NCBI GenBank assembly: GCA_035440445.1
Contig: DAORMJ010000002.1
Coordinates: 1 to 64,000, forward strand
Direction of reading: 5' to 3'
From: Ga0077548 sp035440445
GTDB taxonomy: Bacteria > Pseudomonadota > Alphaproteobacteria > Rhizobiales > Xanthobacteraceae
DNA: 64,000 bases
Shown: piece by piece, positions 1-6,918 of the stretch
Position numbering within the stretch: position 1 is the first letter of the stretch
Layout: each line of letters begins with the position of its first letter
Program-made: the position numbers and the translations under genes
The notes under the pieces: generated by a model
The model's database searches: none
What the model was told of the DNA's origin: nothing
Seen by the model: the letters and a program-made list of their open reading frames with translations, nothing else

Positions 1-1470
1 CATCCGCCGCTGCTCTATCTCGGCTATGTCGGCTTCTCGATCGCCTTCGCCTTCGCCGCCGCCGCGCTGATCGAAGGCCGCATCGACGCGGTGTGGGCGA
101 GGCATGTGCGGCCCTGGACGCTCACGGCGTGGATGTTCCTGACGCTCGGCATCGCGATGGGCTCTTACTGGGCCTATTACGAACTCGGCTGGGGCGGCTA
201 CTGGTTCTGGGATCCGGTCGAAAACGCATCCCTGATGCCGTGGATCGTTGCAACCGCCTTGCTTCACTCTGCGGTGGTGATGGAGAAGCGCGATGCGCTG
301 AAGATATGGACCGTGCTGCTCGCGATCCTGACCTTCTCGCTTTCGCTGCTTGGCACGTTCCTCGTGCGGTCGGGCGTGCTCACCTCGGTGCATACTTTCG
401 CGAGCGATCCGACGCGCGGCGTGTTCATCCTCGCCATTCTGGTGTTCTTCGTCGGCGGCTCGCTCGCGCTGTTTGCGCTGCGCGTGTCTGAACTGAAGCA
501 GGGCGGCATCTTCGCGCCGGTATCACGGGAAGGGGCGCTGCTGCTCAATAATCTCTTTTTATCTGCCTGCGCCGCGACGGTATTCATCGGCACGCTCTAT
601 CCGCTATTGCTGGAGTCGCTCACCGGCGAAAAGATTTCGGTCGGTGCGCCGTTCTTCAACGCGACCGTCGGCCCGCTTGCGCTCGTGCTGGTCGCGCTGA
701 TGCCTGCCGGCCCGCTCTTGTCGTGGAAGCGCGGCGATGCTGCCGGCGTCGCGCAACGGCTCATGCTCGCAGCAGTGCTTGCGCTGGTCGGGGCTGCAGC
801 GGTCTTCGTGATGAATGGCGGGCCGCTTTATCCGATGATCGCGCTCGTCATCGGTTTCTTCGCGTTCGGCGGGGCCTTCACGGAATATGCGCTTCGGATC
901 GCGCTTTTCCGCGCACCGCTTGCGGAGTCGTTTGCGCGGGCACGCGGGCTGCCGCGTGCGTCGCTGGGCACGCTGCTTGCACATCTCGGCGTCGGCCTTT
1001 CGCTGATCGGGGTTGCGGCCGAAGGCGGCTGGCATGTCGAGAAGGTCGCTGCCGTGCGTCCCGGCGAGAGCATGCAGATCGCGGGCTTCGATCTTCGCTT
1101 CCGCCATTGGGCCGAGCGCAAGGGCGAGAACTATCGCGACATCGCGGCGATCATCGAAGTTCGCCGCGGTGGTTTGCTGATCGGCGAACTCGCGCCAGCC
1201 AAGCGCATCTTCGTCATGCGCGGTCAGACCACGACCGAAGCGGCAATCCGCACCTTTGGCCTAAGCCAGCTTTATCTCAATGTCGGCGATCCGGTTGCCG
1301 ATCAGCCGGTGGCGCTGCGCGCCTATTGGAAGCCTTTCGTGCTTCTGATCTGGATCGGTGGATTGGTCATGGCGCTGGGCGGCGTATTTTCGCTTTCGGA
1401 TCGCCGCCTGCGTGTCGGCGCACCGAAGCCGGCGGCAAAGAAGACGCTCGCTGCCGCACCGGCAGAGTGA
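1..1470 (+). CDS. ccmF: Cytochrome c-type biogenesis protein CcmF, C-terminal part (5' end outside window)
   Basis: The reading frame is open from base 1 and the first codons read HPPLLYLGYVGFS, a conserved CcmF stretch, so the gene starts upstream of the window; the ATG at 91 is internal. CcmF is the inner-membrane haem lyase subunit that, with CcmH, attaches haem to CXXCH motifs of apocytochrome c in the periplasm. The tryptophan-rich haem-handling (WWD) motif is visible at 190-245 (WGGYWFWDPVENASLMPW), followed by several hydrophobic helices, a periplasmic domain (about 1030-1300) and a final membrane helix near 1330-1400. The downstream ccmH starts 9 bp after the stop, as in a ccm operon. 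Identity is secure; only the N-terminus is missing. Confidence 0.96.
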   Translation, partial: HPPLLYLGYVGFSIAFAFAAAALIEGRIDAVWARHVRPWTLTAWMFLTLGIAMGSYWAYYELGWGGYWFWDPVENASLMPWIVATALLHSAVVMEKRDALKIWTVLLAILTFSLSLLGTFLVRSGVLTSVHTFASDPTRGVFILAILVFFVGGSLALFALRVSELKQGGIFAPVSREGALLLNNLFLSACAATVFIGTLYPLLLESLTGEKISVGAPFFNATVGPLALVLVALMPAGPLLSWKRGDAAGVAQRLMLAAVLALVGAAAVFVMNGGPLYPMIALVIGFFAFGGAFTEYALRIALFRAPLAESFARARGLPRASLGTLLAHLGVGLSLIGVAAEGGWHVEKVAAVRPGESMQIAGFDLRFRHWAERKGENYRDIAAIIEVRRGGLLIGELAPAKRIFVMRGQTTTEAAIRTFGLSQLYLNVGDPVADQPVALRAYWKPFVLLIWIGGLVMALGGVFSLSDRRLRVGAPKPAAKKTLAAAPAE

Positions 1471-1479
1471 GGCGCGTCG

Positions 1480-1926
1480 ATGAAAAAACTCGCGCTCATG
1501 TTCGCAGCTTTCATTGCACTTTCGCTCCCGGCACTCGCCGTGCAGCCGGATGAAGTTTTGAATGATCCCGCGCTCGAAGCGCGTGCGCGGGCGCTTTCGG
1601 CCAAGCTGCGCTGCATGGTCTGCCAGAACCAGTCGATCGATGATTCGGATGCGCCGCTTGCGCGCGACCTGCGGCTGCTCGTGCGGGAGCGGCTGAAGGC
1701 GGGCGATAGCGATTCACAAATCCGTGAGTTTCTGGTCGCGCGCTATGGTCAGTTCGTTCTTCTCGAGCCGGAAAAATCCGCGAAGAACGCGCTCCTGTGG
1801 CTGGCCCCGCTTCTGGTGTTGTTCGCGGGAGCCCTTGTTTTGCTTCGGCTTTTCCGCCTCCCGCGGCGCGAAAACCCCGCGCCGCTGACGGCGGAAGAGA
1901 AGCGGCAGCTGGACGAGATTTCCTGA
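1480..1926 (+). CDS. ccmH: Cytochrome c-type biogenesis protein CcmH
   Basis: This 148-residue protein has an N-terminal signal peptide (about residues 1-20), the LRCMVCQNQS motif with the redox pair C45/C48, a short helical domain and one C-terminal membrane anchor (about 105-125). It is the CcmH/CycL thiol-disulfide oxidoreductase that reduces or holds apocytochrome c thiols for ligation by CcmF. The length is that of the short CcmH that lacks a fused CcmI TPR region. It lies 9 bp after ccmF and ends the operon within this window; the next gene is a periplasmic protease 124 bp away. Confidence 0.95.
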   Translation: MKKLALMFAAFIALSLPALAVQPDEVLNDPALEARARALSAKLRCMVCQNQSIDDSDAPLARDLRLLVRERLKAGDSDSQIREFLVARYGQFVLLEPEKSAKNALLWLAPLLVLFAGALVLLRLFRLPRRENPAPLTAEEKRQLDEIS

Positions 1927-1997
1927 CCGTTCTCCCCACCTTACAAAAACGTAATCTTCCAGCGACATCGCCGTAAGGCTGCCGCTCTTAGCTTCCA

Positions 1998-2040
1998 CTC
2001 CGAAAGGCCCGCTCCCCCACGGGCTCAGGAATTTTCGGAG
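1998..2040 (+). promoter_or_regulatory. Nested stem-loop that covers the ribosome binding site of the Do protease gene
   Basis: The leader can fold into an outer 8-bp stem (1998-2005 CTCCGAAA with 2033-2040 TTTCGGAG) and an inner 6-bp stem (2006-2011 with 2020-2025, one G-U pair, 8-nt loop). The best Shine-Dalgarno candidate, GGAG at 2037-2040, is the 3' end of the outer stem, 10 nt before the ATG at 2051. That geometry would hide the ribosome site. Temperature or stress control is inference; no ROSE or FourU consensus is visible. Confidence 0.45.
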
Positions 2041-2050
2041 ACCACCCCCA

Positions 2051-3664
2051 ATGTCGGACAAGACTATCCCGGCGTCCCGCCGCTCGCTGGTTACCGGACT
2101 GGTAATCGGCGCGGTGCTTGCAGCCTTCGCAGTTACCAGCACCAACATCGCCTCCTTCGTATCTTCTGCGAAAGCGCAGATCGTCACGAACCAGCCGGCG
2201 AACATGCTTTCCTTCGCGGACATCGTCGATAAGGTGAAGCCCGCCGTCGTCAGCGTTCGCGTCAAGGGCGAAACCCCGCAGACCATGAGCGACGACTCCG
2301 GCGACATTCCGCCGAACATGGAGCGCTTCTTCCGCCGCTTCTTCGGCGACCAGGCCCCGAACCGCACGCCGCGCCGCCGCACGCAGGGGCAGGGCTCCGG
2401 TTTCTTCATCACCGCTGACGGCTATGTCGTCACCAACAATCACGTCATCGACAAAGCCTCGACGGTCGAAATCCAGACCGACGATGGCAAGACCTATCCC
2501 GCCAAGGTGATCGGCACCGATCCGCGTACCGACCTTGCGCTCCTTAAGGTCGATGGCCGCACCGATTTCCCCTGGGTTCGCATGGCGCCGGCTGCTCCGC
2601 GCATCGGCGACTGGGTTCTTGCCGTTGGTAACCCCTTCGGTCTTGGCGGCACCGTCACCGCCGGCATCGTTTCTGCGCGTGGCCGCGATATCGGCGCAGG
2701 CACCTATGATGACTTCATCCAGATCGACGCTGCCGTGAACCGCGGCAACTCCGGTGGCCCGACCTTCAACCTCGCGGGTGAAGTCATCGGCGTGAACACC
2801 GCGATCGTTTCGCCGACCGGCGGCAACATCGGCATCGCCTTCGCGATCCCGTCCGAGACGGTGCAGACCGTCGTCGCTGCGCTCCGCCAGAACGGTCACG
2901 TGACCCGCGGCTATCTCGGCGTTCAGATCCAGCCCGTGACGCAGGAAATTCAGGAGAGCCTGAACCTGAAGACGCAGGAAGGCGCGCTCGTCGGTGAAGT
3001 GCAGCCCGATCTTCCGGCCGATAAAGCCGGTATCAAGTCGGGTGACATCATCATCGATGTCGATGGCACGCCGATCAAGAACGTCCGCGAATTGCAGCGC
3101 AAGATCGCGGCCTTCCGTCCGGACTCGACCGTCAAGATCAAGGTGATCCGCGATGGCAAGGAGCAGACCATCGACGTGAAGCTTGCGAAGCTGCCCGACC
3201 AGCAGCAGGCTGCGAACGATCCGCGCCCGAATCCGCAGCGCACGCCGCGCCGCGATGACTCGGAAAATCGTGGCGACCGCATGGATCGCGGCGAATTCCG
3301 CCGCGATCGCCAGAGCCGCCAAGACCGCCAAGATCGCATGGACCGGATGGATCGCGACGACCGTCCTTCACGCGAAACCAACCTCTCGCAGCTTGGCATC
3401 TCGGTGGCTCCCGCCAATGAGGTCGCAGGCGCCGGCCAGCAGGGCATCATCGTCACCGACGTTGATCAGTCCGGCCCGGCAGGCGAGCGCGGCCTTCGCA
3501 CCGGCGACGTGATCATCGAGATCGGCGGCAGCAACGTGAACCGTACGGCCGACCTCGACGACGCCATCGCCAAGGCGCGCAAGGAAGGCAAGAGCGTGAT
3601 CCTGCTTCGCGTGAAGTCGCAGGCCGGAACGCGCTTCGTCACCCTGCCGGTTGGCAGGGGCTAA
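2051..3664 (+). CDS. degP: Do-like periplasmic serine endoprotease (DegP/HtrA family)
   Basis: This 537-residue S1C protease degrades or refolds damaged envelope proteins. A signal anchor spans about residues 10-40. The catalytic triad is H131 (NNHVID), D161 (TDLALLKVD) and S234 (NRGNSGGP). Two PDZ domains follow, about 270-375 and 445-535. They are joined by an unusual linker (about 382-444) that is strongly charged, with repeated MDR, DRQ and RQD units, and probably disordered. The gene stands alone between ccmH and a two-component system and has its own terminator at 3727-3767. The leader may hide the ribosome site in a hairpin. Which paralogue (DegP, DegQ or MucD) it represents cannot be settled from sequence alone. 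Confidence 0.93.
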   Translation: MSDKTIPASRRSLVTGLVIGAVLAAFAVTSTNIASFVSSAKAQIVTNQPANMLSFADIVDKVKPAVVSVRVKGETPQTMSDDSGDIPPNMERFFRRFFGDQAPNRTPRRRTQGQGSGFFITADGYVVTNNHVIDKASTVEIQTDDGKTYPAKVIGTDPRTDLALLKVDGRTDFPWVRMAPAAPRIGDWVLAVGNPFGLGGTVTAGIVSARGRDIGAGTYDDFIQIDAAVNRGNSGGPTFNLAGEVIGVNTAIVSPTGGNIGIAFAIPSETVQTVVAALRQNGHVTRGYLGVQIQPVTQEIQESLNLKTQEGALVGEVQPDLPADKAGIKSGDIIIDVDGTPIKNVRELQRKIAAFRPDSTVKIKVIRDGKEQTIDVKLAKLPDQQQAANDPRPNPQRTPRRDDSENRGDRMDRGEFRRDRQSRQDRQDRMDRMDRDDRPSRETNLSQLGISVAPANEVAGAGQQGIIVTDVDQSGPAGERGLRTGDVIIEIGGSNVNRTADLDDAIAKARKEGKSVILLRVKSQAGTRFVTLPVGRG

Positions 3665-3726
3665 AGAGCTTCGGGAGTCCGTGGCGGCGTAAACCCCCAT
3701 CGCCCCCTGCCGACTGCGGGCACCCG

Positions 3727-3767
3727 GGGGCGGGAAGCGTGAAAGCGCTTTCCGCCCCAATTTTTTT
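3727..3767 (+). terminator. Rho-independent terminator after the Do protease
   Basis: A 13-bp stem (3727-3739 with 3746-3758, one G-T wobble) with a short loop is followed by AA and seven T (3761-3767). It lies 63 bp after the protease stop and before the response regulator, so the two are separate transcription units. Confidence 0.85.
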
Positions 3768-3803
3768 GAGCGAGAACACGGCCCAACCTTTGAGTCGAAT
3801 GAC

Positions 3804-4487
3804 ATGCGCCTCCTGATCGTCGAAGACGACCGCGAAGCTGCGGATTATCTGAAAAAAGCGCTGCGCGAAGCCGGCCACATGGCGGAGGTCGCCAATGATG
3901 GCGAGGCCGGCCTTGCCATGGCGCTCGACGATACCTTCGATGTGCTCGTCGTCGATCGCATGCTGCCGAAGCGCGATGGCCTCTCGGTGATCTCCGAGCT
4001 CCGCTCGCGCGGCAAAACCATGCCGGTGCTGATCCTCTCTGCGCTCGGGCAGGTGGACGACCGCGTTACCGGTCTGCGCGCCGGCGGCGACGATTACCTC
4101 GCCAAACCTTACGCGTTCTCCGAATTGCTGGCCCGGGTTGAGGTCATGGCGCGCAGGCGAGCGCCGAACAGCGCGGAAACGGTCTATCGCGTGGCCGATC
4201 TGGAGCTCGATCGCCTGTCGCACCGCGTGATGCGCGGCGGCGAGGAGATCGTGCTGCAACCGCGCGAATTTCGCCTGTTGGAATATCTGATGCGTCATGC
4301 CGGTCAGGTCGTGACGCGCACCATGTTGCTTGAAAACGTATGGGACTATCACTTCGATCCGCAGACCAATGTGATCGACGTGCACGTCTCGCGGCTACGC
4401 TCCAAGATCGACAAAGGCTTCGACAAACCGCTGCTGCAAACCGTGCGCGGCGCGGGATACATGGTCCGCGAGCCGGCCAGCCGCTGA
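3804..4487 (+). CDS. OmpR/PhoB-type response regulator
   Basis: This is a 227-residue two-domain transcription factor. The receiver domain (1-115) carries the acidic pair near residues 8-9, the phospho-acceptor D51 (VVDRMLPKRDG), a conserved S/T near 80 and the KPYAF lysine. The winged-helix DNA-binding domain (about 130-225) has the typical LLEYLMRHAGQVVTRT recognition region and ends in a wing with VRGAGYMV. Its partner kinase is the sensor at 5518-6918 on the same strand, separated by an antisense methyltransferase gene. The start ATG at 3804 follows the degP terminator. Target genes cannot be inferred; the adjacent protease and glnE are candidates only. Confidence 0.93.
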   Translation: MRLLIVEDDREAADYLKKALREAGHMAEVANDGEAGLAMALDDTFDVLVVDRMLPKRDGLSVISELRSRGKTMPVLILSALGQVDDRVTGLRAGGDDYLAKPYAFSELLARVEVMARRRAPNSAETVYRVADLELDRLSHRVMRGGEEIVLQPREFRLLEYLMRHAGQVVTRTMLLENVWDYHFDPQTNVIDVHVSRLRSKIDKGFDKPLLQTVRGAGYMVREPASR

Positions 4488-4491
4488 GCGC

Positions 4492-5427
4492 TCAGACCTT
4501 TCTGAGGATCGCGCAGAACTCGTTCCAGTTAACCGGCGTGTCGTAAACCCGCTCGGGCTTGAGGCGCGTGAGCCCGAGCTCGTAGAGCATCGCCATGATC
4601 TCGCGAAACGACGCCGGCGTGAAATAGAGCGAATGCACGTCGATGTACTTTCCTTTTGCGTCGTCATAGGCGCGGATCGCGGTCTGTATCCGCTGCGGAT
4701 CCATCGGGCGCTCGCCGGGTTCTCCATTCCAGTAGGCCACGGCATCGTTGTGCGCGGTAAGTGCCGTGCATTTGATGACGTCGGCCAGCGTATGCACTTT
4801 GCGTTGCTCGCGGTGCGCCCCGATGATTTCCGCGATCGTGCTTTCCGGCAGGAAGTGGTCGAAACAGTAGCGCTTGTCGGGAATGAGTAGAAAATAGCAG
4901 CCGTCGTCTTCGAGAATTTTCTCGACTTGGCCGAGATGATGCAGAAGGTCGGGCTGGTGCTCGATGCAATGCGAACTGATGACGGCCGAAAACTTTCGAT
5001 CGACGACTGAAAGATCTCCGCTGGGAGAAACAAAATCGATCACATCCGGTATTGCTTGGGGAGCGAGGCCGATCGTCTTCGCCCGCTCGATCAATTGCTC
5101 CCGGGTCATAAGATCAAAATAGCGGACGTGCGGTCCGCGCATCACCGGGTTGGTGAAGGGGCCTATTTCAAGCAGGGAATGTTGCGGCACGAGTTTTATG
5201 AAGTTCTCGCGAGGCACGGCAGGTGTCGCGATCCGTCCCTGGCTGCGGCCTTTCTTCTCGTAGTGCTCGCGCAGGGCTGCATCGCCTCTTAGCCAAAGGC
5301 CGCGATATTTCGACCGGTAGAAGGCGGGATCGAACTCCGGAGGAAAGGCGGCGCTGCTGCCCGCGGCTTGCGTTCGCGCGTCCGCAACTGTCTCCCCAAA
5401 GAGCCATCTCCTGCCTCGATTCCACAT
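4492..5427 (-). CDS. SAM-dependent methyltransferase-like protein
   Basis: This 311-residue protein has a class I methyltransferase-like fold: a glycine motif (LLEIGPFTNP, about residue 85), an acidic strand end (VRYFDLMT), and a post-motif region with ISSHCIEHQPD and LLIPDKRYCFDH typical of methyltransferase 11/25-type proteins often found in polysaccharide or glycosyltransferase loci. The N-terminal ~75 residues (FDPAFYRSKYRGLW, then an HYEKKGRSQGR stretch) resemble a short domain attached to such enzymes. The substrate is unknown. The gene lies antisense between a response regulator and its kinase, ending 5 bp from the regulator's stop, which suggests a later insertion. Motif I is degenerate (G-P-F), so activity is not certain. 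Confidence 0.75.
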   Translation of the reverse strand: MWNRGRRWLFGETVADARTQAAGSSAAFPPEFDPAFYRSKYRGLWLRGDAALREHYEKKGRSQGRIATPAVPRENFIKLVPQHSLLEIGPFTNPVMRGPHVRYFDLMTREQLIERAKTIGLAPQAIPDVIDFVSPSGDLSVVDRKFSAVISSHCIEHQPDLLHHLGQVEKILEDDGCYFLLIPDKRYCFDHFLPESTIAEIIGAHREQRKVHTLADVIKCTALTAHNDAVAYWNGEPGERPMDPQRIQTAIRAYDDAKGKYIDVHSLYFTPASFREIMAMLYELGLTRLKPERVYDTPVNWNEFCAILRKV

Positions 5428-5517
5428 GAAGGGATTGTAACTTGTGTCTGTTTACTGGAGCAAATAGTTTGCCGCGTGGTAGGGCTTTGGTCATCGGCAA
5501 TCACTGAAGAATAATCC

Positions 5518-6918
5518 GTGACGGCGCTCGGTAAACTGATCCGCACGACCGCCTTCAAGATCATCGCGGTCTATCTTATCGTATTCGCCATCTTCGCGAT
5601 GGCTGTGATCGGCTATCTTGCGCGCCACACGCAGGCGCTCGTCGTTTCCCAGATTACCGAAACGATCGATGCGGAAATCCGCAATCTGGAAGACATTCAC
5701 GCCGATGCCGGCATCGGCAGGCTGATCGACATCGTGTCGGCGAGGGCGCAACAGCCGGGCTCGAATCTCTATATCGTCACGTCGTTCAATGGCGCGGTGC
5801 TTGCGGCGAACGTGACCGATATCGACAACGCAACGCTCTCGCGCCCCGGCTGGTCGGAAATTTCCTATCGCCGGACCGATGAATCCGACGCGCAACAGCA
5901 CGATAGCAGGGCGCTGGTGCGCGTTGCCTTCATCGGCGGCTTTCGCGTGCTGGTGGGCCGCGATATCGAGGAGCGCGAGCGGCTGCGGCAAATTCTTGCC
6001 ACACCCGCGCGCTGGTCGGTGGTCGTGATCGTATTGCTCGGCATCGCCGGTGGCGTTTTCGTCACGCGCCGCGTGATGAAGCGGATCGACTCCATGACTG
6101 CGACTTCGGAGCAGATCATGCGCGGCGACTTCGGCGGGCGCCTTGCCGTCACCGGATCAGGCGACGAATTCGACCGCCTCGCCAACAGCCTCAACGCCAT
6201 GCTGGGCCGCATCGAGAATCTGATGGGCGGGCTCAAGCACGTGTCCGACAACATCGCACACGACCTGAAAACGCCGCTGACGAGGCTGCGCAACCGGGCA
6301 GAAGAAGCGCTGCGCGCCAACCACACGGAAGCCGAACTGCGGCGCGCGCTCGAATCCACCATCGATGAATCCGACAATCTCATCCGTACCTTCGATGCGC
6401 TTTTGATGATCTCGCGGGCGGAAGCGGGCGAGTTGCGAAAGGCCATGACCGATTTCGATGCGGCGGAAGTCGCCCGCGATGTGGGCGAACTTTATGAGCC
6501 GGTCGCGGAAGAGAGCGGGCTGGGGCTCGCGATCGACGCGCCGGAACATCTGCCTGTCAAAGGCAGCCGTGAGCTGATCAGCCAGGCGCTCGCCAATCTG
6601 GTGGATAACGCGATCAAGCACGGCGGCACCATCGCAGGCAGCAAGGTGACCGTCGCCGCGAAGAAAACCGGAGATCGCATCGAATTCGTCGTAGGCGACC
6701 GCGGCCCCGGGATTCCGGAAGCCGATCGGGCGAGGGTGGTCGAGCGCTTCGTGCGGCTAGAGGCGAGCCGGTCCCGTCCCGGCGCCGGGCTCGGCCTCTC
6801 GCTGGCGCAGGCGGTGGCGAAGCTCCACGGCGGCGAGCTGCGGCTGGAAGACAATTCACCAGGCTTGAAGGTTACGCTCGCGATTCCGGCCGAGCCGGGC
6901 CAAACTAGAGGGGCATGA
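5518..6918 (+). CDS. Two-component sensor histidine kinase (HAMP, HisKA, HATPase)
   Basis: The 466-residue membrane kinase starts with GTG at 5518. TM1 is about residues 10-32, followed by a ~125-residue periplasmic sensor region, TM2 at about 160-182 (VVVIVLLGIAGGVFV), HAMP (183-235), HisKA with the phospho-acceptor H248 (IAHDLKTPLTRLRNR) and an HATPase domain with N-box (NLVDNAIKHGG) and G-boxes (DRGPGIPE, GAGLGLSLAQA). It is the probable partner of the regulator at 3804-4487. Its last codon overlaps the glnE start (ATGA at 6915-6918), implying translational coupling. The signal sensed is unknown. Confidence 0.93.
   Translation: MTALGKLIRTTAFKIIAVYLIVFAIFAMAVIGYLARHTQALVVSQITETIDAEIRNLEDIHADAGIGRLIDIVSARAQQPGSNLYIVTSFNGAVLAANVTDIDNATLSRPGWSEISYRRTDESDAQQHDSRALVRVAFIGGFRVLVGRDIEERERLRQILATPARWSVVVIVLLGIAGGVFVTRRVMKRIDSMTATSEQIMRGDFGGRLAVTGSGDEFDRLANSLNAMLGRIENLMGGLKHVSDNIAHDLKTPLTRLRNRAEEALRANHTEAELRRALESTIDESDNLIRTFDALLMISRAEAGELRKAMTDFDAAEVARDVGELYEPVAEESGLGLAIDAPEHLPVKGSRELISQALANLVDNAIKHGGTIAGSKVTVAAKKTGDRIEFVVGDRGPGIPEADRARVVERFVRLEASRSRPGAGLGLSLAQAVAKLHGGELRLEDNSPGLKVTLAIPAEPGQTRGA

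Noticed and set aside
1998..2040. Known ROSE or FourU thermometer upstream of degP
   Set aside because: Neither a ROSE U(U/C)GCU box nor a run of four U pairing with the SD is present; only a generic SD-covering stem was kept as a candidate.
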